Below, piece by piece: positions 7,414 through 14,960 of a DNA stretch of 64,000 bases. The DNA lies in NCBI RefSeq assembly GCF_963677575.1, contig NZ_OY782038.1, forward strand, positions 2,607,501 through 2,671,500, read 5' to 3'. Numbering within the stretch: the first letter of the stretch is position 1; every line of letters starts with the position of its first letter. Made by a program: the position numbers and the translations under genes. Source of the stretch: an uncultured Draconibacterium sp. (GTDB taxonomy: Bacteria > Bacteroidota > Bacteroidia > Bacteroidales > Prolixibacteraceae). Below the pieces are notes generated by a model. The model was given only the letters and a program-made list of their open reading frames with translations. It was not told the DNA's origin and did no database searches.

Positions 7414-10413
7414 TTATTTCTTACGTTTTGCAACCACTTTAGCAACACGGCTACGTGTATCGTGTGCAATTGGTGTTGCAATGAAAAGCGATGAATAAGT
7501 ACCCACAACAACTCCCACCAACAAAGCAAACGTAAAGCCGCGTATCGTAGATCCTCCAAATAAGAAGATAGCTAACAGTACCACGAAAGTTGATAACGAA
7601 GTACTAAAAGTACGACGCAGTGTGCTGTTCAATGCCGCATCAACATTTTCAACACGGTCGCGTTTTGGGTGCAAGCCCAGGTACTCCCTGATACGGTCGA
7701 ATACAACCACGGTATCGTTAATTGAGTAACCCAGCACCGTTAGAATAGCTGCGATAAACGCCTGATCAATTTCCAACGAGAATGGCAATACCCCTGAAAA
7801 CAATGAGAAGATACCCAATACGATTAACGAGTCGTGTGCCAATGCAGCAACAGCTCCCAAACCGTATTGCCAGTCGCGGAAACGAACCAGAATATAAAGG
7901 AAAATGATGATCAGCGAGAAACCAATTGCAATAGCTGCATCCTTACGGATATCAGCAGAAATAGTAGGACCAACTTTTTGCGAACTCTGCTGATATTCCT
8001 GGGTGAATTCTTCAAGAGTTACTGACTGATCGATAAGATCAGCATCCTTCAAACCTTGCATTAATAAAGCTTCAACTTCGTTATCGATGTTTTCGCTGTG
8101 GTCTTCAATTTTATAGTCGGTAGTAATTTTAATATCGTTACCCGAAGTTTTTACTTCTGGTGCTGATCCGAAAACATCGGCCAATGCTGCACGAACTTCA
8201 CCAACTTCAACATCTTTCTGGAATTCTACAATATATGAACGACCCCCTTTAAAGTCGATACCGTAATTCAAACCGCGAACAAAGAAAGATCCGATAGAAA
8301 TCAGAATGAATACACCTGAAATCACATAGAACATTTTTCTTTTCTCGAGGAATTTAATTTTCATGTTACGCAACCAACCTTCTGTTGCAGTTGAAGTAAA
8401 TAAGATACGACCACCTTTTTTCAACTGCCAGTCGAAAATTAAACGGGTTAAGAAAATTGCCGAAAATAGTGAGGTTAGAATACCTATCATTAAAGTAGAA
8501 GCAAAACCTTTAATTGGACCTGAACCAAACAAGTAAAGTACGACACCGGTTAATAATGTAGTAACCTGACCGTCGATAATTGCTGAGTAAGCATTTTTAT
8601 AACCATCTGTGATGGCCAGTTTCACACCTTTACCGGCTCGCATTTCTTCCTGAATACGTTCGTAAATCAACACGTTGGCATCAACCGACATACCGATTGT
8701 AAGTACGATACCCGCAATACCAGGCAGTGTAAGTACAGCACCTAACGAAGCAAGAATACCGAAAATGAAGAACATGTTGGCAATCAAAGCAATGTTTGCA
8801 GCCAAACCTGCATTTTTACTGTAGAAGAACAACATGTAAATAAGTACAAGCGCAAAAGCGATTACGAATGAAAGCAAACCGCTGTTAATAGCTTTTTGTC
8901 CCAGTGAAGGACCAACAATGTCTTCCTGAATAATACGTGCAGGAGCCGGCATTTTACCCGATTTCAGAACGTTTGCAAGGTCTTGTGCCTCTTCAATACT
9001 TTCCAAACCGCTAATGCTTGAGCGTCCTCCAGGAATCTCGCCATTTACATTTGGAAATGAACGAACATATCCATCCAGAACAATTGCGATTGATTTACCA
9101 ACATTTTCTTTTGTCATACGCTGCCAAACCTTTGCACCTTCAGCATTCATTTGCATAGCTACTTCAGGGTTTGTACCAAATTGGTCGAAATCCTGACGAG
9201 CATCCGTAATAACACCACCATCAAGAGGAGCTTTTCCGTCGCGGGTAGTAACTTTTAATGCAATTAAACGGTAAAAATTACCTGCTTCGTCAGCCGATTT
9301 TGCTGTCCATGCAAATCTCATATCGCGTGGGAATACGCTTCTGATTTGTGGATTATGCAGGTAAGTATTAATCTTCGATGTATCTTTTGCGCTAGCCATA
9401 CCTACAACCGGACCAGGGTAAAGCTGACCGGTTTGATCGGTACTTGGATTCAAAAGTGCAAACAGTGGATACTGCTCTTTAAAAGCGGCTAAATTATCTG
9501 GTGTTGCTGTTGTGTCATCTGCGGCGCCGGCTTCTAATTCCGAAAGCAATGAGTTTTCAGTTGTATCAACTGCTGCGGGATCTTCAGTCTCCTCATCAGC
9601 AGTAGCTTCGCTACCACTTTTTTCGGTTTCAAGCACTTGCATTTCTTTAATACGCTCGTTGGCTTGAAGCATGTATTGATAAACTTCCTGGTTTTCGTAA
9701 GTTTCCCAGAACTCAAGGTTTGCAGTTCCCTGCAACAGGCTACGAACACGGTTCTGATCTTTTACACCCGGCAATTCAACCAAAATTCTACCGCTTGTTT
9801 GCAGGTTCTGAATATTAGGTTGTGCTACACCAAAACGGTCGATACGCGTACGGATGATATTAAAAGCATTGGCGATTGCAGCCTTAGTTTGCTCTTCGAT
9901 AATCCGTAATACCTCGGCGTTTGTTGTATTAAAGTTCACCTGATCGCGAAGTTCCAAAGTGTTGAAAATAGAAGCTAAACGCGCATTCGGATCAAGTTCT
10001 TCGAAAGCTTCGCCAAAAAGTGTTACGTAGTCTTTTGTACTGTTTTGCTGGTTTTTAGTTGCCAGTGCCAAAGCCTCGTTAAACGTTTTGTCGTCGCTGT
10101 TATTCGACATCGCACGGATGATATCCTGCACTTCAACCTGAAGTGTTACGTTCATTCCACCTTTCAGGTCAAGCCCCAGGTTAATTTCCAGCTCCTGAAC
10201 GTCTTTGTAAGTATATTTTTTCAATCCAAGGAAGTTGTAAACCACTTCGCTTTTCATTGAATCAAGGTATTGAAACTCTTTCATTTCATCACCTTGCGCA
10301 TATTCAATGGCATCATCTTTCACCTTGTTCGAAACATAGGTAAACGATAGCTGGTAAAAACATACCGCTGCCAACAGAATTGCAAATGTTAAAATTGCAC
10401 CTTTGTTTTGCAT
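7414..10413 (-). CDS. secDF: Fused protein translocase subunit SecDF
   Basis: This 999-residue protein joins SecD and SecF, as is common in Bacteroidota. The SecD half has an N-terminal membrane helix, the LGLDLKGGMNVTLQVEV motif, a large periplasmic P1 domain, an extra acidic low-complexity insert (about residues 250-320, rich in E, T and A), then six helices with the VLTIGMSVDANVLIYERIQEE motif. The SecF half starts around residue 690 with FLEKRKMFYVISGVF, carries NYGIDFKGGRSYIVEF and ends with six helices including TVLGYSINDTVVVFDRIRE. The paired Asp/Arg residues in these motifs conduct protons to drive late export. It has its own terminator downstream and a small membrane-protein gene upstream. 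Confidence 0.97.
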   Translation of the reverse strand: MQNKGAILTFAILLAAVCFYQLSFTYVSNKVKDDAIEYAQGDEMKEFQYLDSMKSEVVYNFLGLKKYTYKDVQELEINLGLDLKGGMNVTLQVEVQDIIRAMSNNSDDKTFNEALALATKNQQNSTKDYVTLFGEAFEELDPNARLASIFNTLELRDQVNFNTTNAEVLRIIEEQTKAAIANAFNIIRTRIDRFGVAQPNIQNLQTSGRILVELPGVKDQNRVRSLLQGTANLEFWETYENQEVYQYMLQANERIKEMQVLETEKSGSEATADEETEDPAAVDTTENSLLSELEAGAADDTTATPDNLAAFKEQYPLFALLNPSTDQTGQLYPGPVVGMASAKDTSKINTYLHNPQIRSVFPRDMRFAWTAKSADEAGNFYRLIALKVTTRDGKAPLDGGVITDARQDFDQFGTNPEVAMQMNAEGAKVWQRMTKENVGKSIAIVLDGYVRSFPNVNGEIPGGRSSISGLESIEEAQDLANVLKSGKMPAPARIIQEDIVGPSLGQKAINSGLLSFVIAFALVLIYMLFFYSKNAGLAANIALIANMFFIFGILASLGAVLTLPGIAGIVLTIGMSVDANVLIYERIQEEMRAGKGVKLAITDGYKNAYSAIIDGQVTTLLTGVVLYLFGSGPIKGFASTLMIGILTSLFSAIFLTRLIFDWQLKKGGRILFTSTATEGWLRNMKIKFLEKRKMFYVISGVFILISIGSFFVRGLNYGIDFKGGRSYIVEFQKDVEVGEVRAALADVFGSAPEVKTSGNDIKITTDYKIEDHSENIDNEVEALLMQGLKDADLIDQSVTLEEFTQEYQQSSQKVGPTISADIRKDAAIAIGFSLIIIFLYILVRFRDWQYGLGAVAALAHDSLIVLGIFSLFSGVLPFSLEIDQAFIAAILTVLGYSINDTVVVFDRIREYLGLHPKRDRVENVDAALNSTLRRTFSTSLSTFVVLLAIFLFGGSTIRGFTFALLVGVVVGTYSSLFIATPIAHDTRSRVAKVVAKRKK

Positions 10414-10470
10414 TTTAATTTGAATTTAAATGTTTATTGATATTTTTTATTTGATTGAATTCCAGTTAAT

Positions 10471-10491
10471 TCAGGTACAGCGTGTACCTGA
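10471..10491. other. Perfect 9-bp hairpin in the secDF leader
   Basis: TCAGGTACA and TGTACCTGA are separated by three bases. The hairpin lies between the stop of the small membrane-protein gene and the secDF start. There is no T-run on the minus strand, so a simple terminator is unlikely; it could be an operator-like palindrome or a leader stem. Confidence 0.45.
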
Positions 10492-10521
10492 TATTCTTTT
10501 AAACGGATAAAAGAATTACGA

Positions 10522-10923
10522 TCAACCTATGGAGTCTTCGTCGGGGGAAAAGACGTGATTTTGAAATACCAGATAATGATATGATGAGATTAGCGGGGTG
10601 GTTTGCATGACTATTTCCGCCTTTAAAACCTGGTAATTGCGAATTGAATGATAATTGCGTAAATATTTGTCGTGCAGCTGAACTTTTGTATGACGTGAAA
10701 ACACGCGATCTTCGAAGGTTTTAATTGTATTTGGAGCGGTTTGAGTAATCAGGTAAACTGCTTCTTGCTCGTTACTCTGCTCCTGCGATTCGGCCTGAAT
10801 CTTTTTAACCTCCTCAGGATTATTTCCAAAATAATTGTCCAAAACTAAAGCAGCCGCAATAATTGCCATAAACATGGCTATGCGAATTACAATTTTCCTG
10901 GTTATTTTAATTTTAGAAATCAT
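10522..10923 (-). CDS. Unknown small single-pass membrane protein
   Basis: The 133-residue product is basic at the N-terminus (KIKITRKIVIR), has one hydrophobic helix (about residues 12-30), and an extracytoplasmic part with a Glu/Gln-rich linker followed by a mixed alpha/beta region. I do not recognise a family. It precedes secDF by about 110 nt on the same strand, with a hairpin between. A well-formed promoter (TTTG, 19 nt, TATATTTG) lies about 90 nt upstream, so it probably starts the transcript that may continue into secDF. Confidence 0.7.
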   Translation of the reverse strand: MISKIKITRKIVIRIAMFMAIIAAALVLDNYFGNNPEEVKKIQAESQEQSNEQEAVYLITQTAPNTIKTFEDRVFSRHTKVQLHDKYLRNYHSIRNYQVLKAEIVMQTTPLISSYHYLVFQNHVFSPDEDSIG

Positions 10924-11012
10924 TGTTTAAGCTTCTCGTCTGCAACTACTTAAAACATTTGTTGTAAAAAAAACTTTTTACAATTGTTTTTACACCTTAT
11001 TTTTAAGCGGAG

Positions 11013-11043
11013 CAAATATACCGAAATACTCCAGCTTTTCAAA
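11013..11043 (-). promoter_or_regulatory. Bacteroidota promoter for the 10522-10923 gene (and possibly secDF)
   Basis: On the minus strand TTTG (11040-11043) and TATATTTG (11013-11020) are separated by 19 nt, matching the -33/-7 consensus TTTG ... TAnnTTTG with typical spacing. Confidence 0.6.
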
Positions 11044-11054
11044 GATGACAGCGG

Positions 11055-11062
11055 TAATTTTG
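11055..11062 (+). promoter_or_regulatory. Candidate -7 box for the gamma-glutamylcyclotransferase-like gene
   Basis: TAATTTTG matches TAnnTTTG and lies 30 nt before the ATG at 11093. It is back to back with the leftward promoter at 11013-11043. Confidence 0.45.
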
Positions 11063-11092
11063 AAGTATTTCGTTTAACGCCAACATTTTATA

Positions 11093-11512
11093 ATGAATGT
11101 ATTTGTATATGGTTCGCTACTATTTCCTGAAATTGCCGACGGTTTGTGTGGGCAGAAGTTGAATTCGGAAGATGCAAGTTTAAGTGGTTACGCACGCTTT
11201 GCTTTAAAAGGGGCCGATTACCCGGCAATTATCAAAAAAGATAACTCCACGGTGGAAGGTAAAGTGCTACTTAACCTCGACGAAAATGCGATTTACTTGC
11301 TGACTTTTTACGAAGGCGATGAATATGGAATGGCACCGGTTAAAGTTGAAACCGATTCAGGAATTATAAATGCCGTTGCTTTTGTCTGGATGGCCGGAAA
11401 TGAACTTCTGGAAGATTTTGACTGGAGCAAAGAACAATTTGAAGCTGAATCTCTGGAGTTTTACCGCCATGAGATTGTTCCTGCAACACTAAAAGCCTAC
11501 AAGCAGAAATAA
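11093..11512 (+). CDS. Gamma-glutamylcyclotransferase (AIG2-like) family protein
   Basis: The 139-residue protein starts MNVFVYGSLLFPEI; YGSL near residues 6-9 is the substrate-binding loop of the GGCT fold. LLTFYEGDEYG contains the conserved acidic region around the catalytic Glu. A short form of this length fits AIG2-like proteins, which cyclise gamma-glutamyl amines to 5-oxoproline, though the substrate is not certain. It is a single-gene unit, divergent from the membrane-protein/secDF unit and convergent with the SPFH gene. Confidence 0.82.
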   Translation: MNVFVYGSLLFPEIADGLCGQKLNSEDASLSGYARFALKGADYPAIIKKDNSTVEGKVLLNLDENAIYLLTFYEGDEYGMAPVKVETDSGIINAVAFVWMAGNELLEDFDWSKEQFEAESLEFYRHEIVPATLKAYKQK

Positions 11513-11514
11513 AA

Positions 11515-11545
11515 AAACACCCACAATATTCTCTTGCAGGTGTTA
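11515..11545. terminator. Weak stem between convergent genes
   Basis: ACACC and GGTGT pair across a loop of about 18 nt, with an A-run on the left side that becomes a T-run for the leftward SPFH gene. A short stem, so confidence is low. Confidence 0.35.
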
Positions 11546-11566
11546 TAGAGCTAATAAAGCTGGTAT

Positions 11567-12883
11567 CTATTTCTTCGAAGTTTGTAGTTGTTTGGCCATC
11601 GCAGCTCCAATTAAACTTTCGAGAGGTGTGCCGTTTTCTCCGTCGGCAATAATCATGGTTTCCGGGAATTTAATCTTAGCAATTTCAGCGGCCACTTTAA
11701 TGTCACGATCAAGCTCCATTTTTAATTTGATTTCGGGAGTAATACCGGCATTTACTTTTTTTGCAATTTCATAAGCATCGGCATCGGCTTTTACTTTTAC
11801 TGTTTGTGCACTCAAGCGCTCGGTTTCAAGTGCAATAGCTGCCAGCTTTTTATTGGTTTCTTCCTGCTTCAGTTTGGTTTCAATGGCAATTAATGCTTTT
11901 ACCTGCTCTTTTTCCTGCGTTACACGTTCGGCGGCTTTATCCCGTTCACCTTGTGCAACAATACGTTGTTGTTCGGCTTTTGCAGTTTCTATTTTTTGTT
12001 GTTCCAACTGGCGTTTAGCCGACTCATCACGTTGTGCTTCCAATCGTTGTTTAAAGGTTGCCTCCAAATCAATCTTATCAACAATTACCTGAGATACAAT
12101 GATGTTGTTTTCCGATAACTCGTGCGGAATTCTTTTTGGAATTCCACCTTCAAGAATTTTTTCAACCCGATAACTGGTTTCAATTTCTTTAATTGTCCGT
12201 TGTTTTTCGGTCATGTCTATTTCGTTAAAAATAGTATCTCTTACCTCCAGTTTGTTCACCGCGTATGTTCCGTCCTTTAGCTGCTCCTCAAATGTTTGCC
12301 TAAACGACTGAGCTTCACCAGAAATATAGTTCTGAGCCGCAAACATATAACCGGTATTAATTAGTTGCTCGCGTACTGTTGGAATAATAGTGTTGTTTAC
12401 CAGGTTACTCATAGTACGGTATTTTACCGCTAATTTTATAAACGAAGGCTTATCCTGGGGCAATTGAAAACGCAACGAAACATGACCATTTGCCGTTACC
12501 TGATCGATAAAGCGAATTGGTACGGGACTCATAACTCCTTCCAACTCGTCAACATCCGATTCTGTTTCTCTGCTCACAACTTTAACATCGATATATTTTT
12601 GCCATTTATCAATTTTAGCAAATCCCCGCCATTTTATTCCCTGTTCCATAACAGCGCTCATTCTTCCGGTTGGCGAAACCAAAAGGTAATTAAATCCGCG
12701 GTCGGCAAAAAAGAACAAATATTGCATTAGCATTAACGAAACACCTGCAATTATAAGCATGTGTCCGTATCGTTTACGTACTCCCGATAACCAGGAAGGA
12801 GCTTTTCCCAGTTTTTCAAGTTTTGCAATAAAAATAGCAGCCAAACCTGCCAGTAAAACTAAAAATCCTAAAAATGTAATCAT
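11567..12883 (-). CDS. SPFH/Band 7 domain membrane protein
   Basis: The 438-residue protein has a hydrophobic helix at residues 1-20 and a second around 40-60, then an SPFH (prohibitin-like) domain of about 200 residues and a long Lys/Glu/Gln-rich coiled coil (about 270-390, with EAQRDESAKRQLEQQKIETAKAEQQ-like heptads) typical of stomatin/flotillin scaffolds. Such proteins assemble into ring-shaped membrane microdomain scaffolds and often modulate proteases. No adjacent NfeD or protease gene is present, so the partner is unknown. Single gene, leftward. Confidence 0.85.
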   Translation of the reverse strand: MITFLGFLVLLAGLAAIFIAKLEKLGKAPSWLSGVRKRYGHMLIIAGVSLMLMQYLFFFADRGFNYLLVSPTGRMSAVMEQGIKWRGFAKIDKWQKYIDVKVVSRETESDVDELEGVMSPVPIRFIDQVTANGHVSLRFQLPQDKPSFIKLAVKYRTMSNLVNNTIIPTVREQLINTGYMFAAQNYISGEAQSFRQTFEEQLKDGTYAVNKLEVRDTIFNEIDMTEKQRTIKEIETSYRVEKILEGGIPKRIPHELSENNIIVSQVIVDKIDLEATFKQRLEAQRDESAKRQLEQQKIETAKAEQQRIVAQGERDKAAERVTQEKEQVKALIAIETKLKQEETNKKLAAIALETERLSAQTVKVKADADAYEIAKKVNAGITPEIKLKMELDRDIKVAAEIAKIKFPETMIIADGENGTPLESLIGAAMAKQLQTSKK

Positions 12884-13279
12884 GGTTAATTTATTTAAGG
12901 TTAAAAATTAGATATGTATCTATCTTTTAAAAAGATTGTGCAGCACAATAATCAGCTCTTTGCAGATTCGTTAAAAGCTTTACTCTGTTGAAGAACGCCC
13001 TCTTTTATTAAGGCATTGAGTTAACTTTAAGAATTAAAATAAGACATACTTTGCCCCGCAAAGCAAATCATATTTGAGAGACATAAATTACATGTTATGA
13101 AGTGTTTTAAGGTTTATAATTATTTAAAACGTATAATAAAAATGAACTTATCTAAAGTTAATTAATTTATGTTATGTTCCGTGTAAAATGTCGGGGAAAT
13201 ACAGGAAATTATCGGTTGATGTCTTTTTTATTTAGGGAAGAACTGAAAAGTAAGTGTAAGAATCAATTGGATTTTGGTG
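12884..13279. other. Gene-free spacer
   Basis: No supported coding sequence. A tiny hairpin (CTTTGC/GCAAAG, loop of three) at 13049-13063 overlaps a plus-strand TACTTTGC that looks like a near -7 box, but no rightward gene follows apart from a possible 22-codon frame at 13097. Confidence 0.4.
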
Positions 13280-13705
13280 TTACAGCTTCAACTTAAGCAC
13301 CTGTTGTTTATAATCGATAACCGCATTATATTTCAGCAGAAAATCGCTACCCAGTAAACCGCAAATTTTATAGTCGGTAACTTTTTGGTACAGCTCGTTA
13401 ATATGATTCATATCCATCAGGGCAACTTTCATATTGTCGACTTTTAGTTTCCCAAAAAACAATGGTTTTAAAATACCCAACGATGTTTTTAAGGGTTCTT
13501 CGCTCATATTTGCCGCATGCAAATCTTCGGTGCCTTCCTGTTCCGACAAAATAAAATCAGGCAGGTTTTTATCAAATACCGATTTTGAGGCGCCGGTGTC
13601 AATCACCCAGAAAGCGGTTTCGCCCCCTTCAATCTGCGATGGAAGAATTAAATGATAGTTAGAGGATTCCAATTCTATTATGTCGATAGGTATTTTTGTT
13701 CGCAT
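13280..13705 (-). CDS. Small retropepsin-like aspartic protease domain protein
   Basis: From the chosen start the protein is 141 residues. It carries the catalytic-type motif FWVIDTGASKSVFD (D-T-G) around residue 35 and ends with ICGLLGSDFLLKYNAVIDYKQQVLKL, the matching hydrophobic-hydrophobic-G strand of retropepsin-fold domains. One domain only, so it would have to dimerise as viral proteases do. There is no signal peptide. The frame extends to 13747 but that part overlaps the mdh terminator, so the start at 13705 (MRTKIPIDIIE) is preferred. The substrate is unknown. Confidence 0.75.
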   Translation of the reverse strand: MRTKIPIDIIELESSNYHLILPSQIEGGETAFWVIDTGASKSVFDKNLPDFILSEQEGTEDLHAANMSEEPLKTSLGILKPLFFGKLKVDNMKVALMDMNHINELYQKVTDYKICGLLGSDFLLKYNAVIDYKQQVLKLKL

Positions 13706-13733
13706 GGCTTCAAATTTAAAATAAATTGGCATA

Positions 13734-13758
13734 AAAAAGGCCCGCAAAAATTGCGAGC
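13734..13758 (-). terminator. Rho-independent terminator of mdh
   Basis: On the minus strand GGCTCGCAA and TTGCGGGCC form a 9-bp stem with one mismatch, followed by TTTTTT. It lies about 30 nt after the mdh stop. Confidence 0.8.
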
Positions 13759-13787
13759 CTCTGTATGCTGTATCCTATTCTTTCGAA

Positions 13788-14708
13788 TTATAGTAAAGCG
13801 TTCACTTTTGAAACACCTTCTGCACTTGCAGTAAGTTTTTCTTTTTCAGCATCTGAAAGTTCGATTTCAACGATTTTTTCGATTCCGTTTTTACCAATGA
13901 TACAAGGAACACCGATTGAAATGTCGCTTAAACCATACTCACCTTCAAGAAGTGCTGAACATGGGAACATTTTTTGAGAATCCAATGCAATGGCGCGAAC
14001 CAATTCTGATACTGCAGCACCAGGAGCGTACCATGCGCTGGTTCCCAGCAATTTTGTTAAAGTAGCACCACCAACTTTAGTCGCTTCAACTACTTCAGCT
14101 TGTTTTTCTTCACTTAAAAATTCAGTAACAGGAACACTGTTACGAACAGCTTTATCAATTAATGGAACCATACCGGTATCACTGTGTCCACCAATTACCA
14201 TAGCCGAGATGTCTGACTGTGCACATTCCAATGCTTCAGCCAATCTGTATTTGAAACGTGCGCTATCTAATGCTCCACCCATACCGATAATACGGTTTTT
14301 AGGAAGACCTGTAGCCTTGTGAGCCAGGTAAGCCATTGTATCCATTGGGTTACTAACCACAATGATGATTACGTTTGGCGACTCAGCAATTAATTTTTCA
14401 GCAACGTCTTTAACAATTCCGGCATTAATACCGATCAACTCTTCACGAGTCATTCCCGGTTTTCGTGGAATACCACTGGTAATTACTGCAACATCGCTAC
14501 CAGCTGTTTTAGTGTAATCGTTAGTTGTGCCAACGATAGTTGAGTCAAAACCGTTTAACGAAGCAGTTTGCATCAAATCCATTGCTTTTCCTTCAGCAAA
14601 ACCTTCTTTGATGTCAATCAATACTATTTCATCTGCAAAATCTTTAATTGCGATATACTCGGCACAACTTGCACCTACTGCACCTGCTCCAACTACTGTT
14701 ACTTTCAT
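13788..14708 (-). CDS. mdh: Malate dehydrogenase
   Basis: A 306-residue NAD-dependent dehydrogenase interconverting malate and oxaloacetate in the TCA cycle. The Rossmann motif GAGAVGASCAEYIA starts at residue 7, Asp in LIDIKEG selects NAD, SNPMDTMAYLA and GMGGALDSARF hold the substrate-binding Arg and Asp, and GGHSDTGMVPL carries the catalytic His. Sequence style is the LDH-like MDH group common in Bacteroidota. It is monocistronic, with a terminator downstream and a TAACTTTG box about 75 nt upstream. Confidence 0.96.
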   Translation of the reverse strand: MKVTVVGAGAVGASCAEYIAIKDFADEIVLIDIKEGFAEGKAMDLMQTASLNGFDSTIVGTTNDYTKTAGSDVAVITSGIPRKPGMTREELIGINAGIVKDVAEKLIAESPNVIIIVVSNPMDTMAYLAHKATGLPKNRIIGMGGALDSARFKYRLAEALECAQSDISAMVIGGHSDTGMVPLIDKAVRNSVPVTEFLSEEKQAEVVEATKVGGATLTKLLGTSAWYAPGAAVSELVRAIALDSQKMFPCSALLEGEYGLSDISIGVPCIIGKNGIEKIVEIELSDAEKEKLTASAEGVSKVNALL

Positions 14709-14782
14709 TTTACTAGTGAGTTTTATTATTATAAAATCGTTTTATCTATAAACAATTGTCTGTCAAATTGTTTTAAGGCACG

Positions 14783-14790
14783 CAAAGTTA
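14783..14790 (-). promoter_or_regulatory. -7 box of mdh
   Basis: CAAAGTTA reads TAACTTTG on the minus strand, matching TAnnTTTG. A partial -33 (TTTCG) lies 18 nt further upstream. Confidence 0.5.
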
Positions 14791-14960
14791 ATTTTTTTTC
14801 GCGATGTTCGAAATAATTCAGAGCCCCCAAAATCGGTTTAACAAATTGGTAAAACATACGATTTGCGGCTCGAATCCGAAGTGATTTTTGTCACGTATGT
14901 TTGATTTTTACGAAATCGGACAAGAATGGTTCAGTGTACTTTTGCAACCGCCAAAATCCC

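Noticed and set aside
13097..13165. 22-codon plus-strand frame behind a TACTTTGC box
   Set aside because: Very AT-rich and no recognisable motif; the box is one base short of the promoter consensus.
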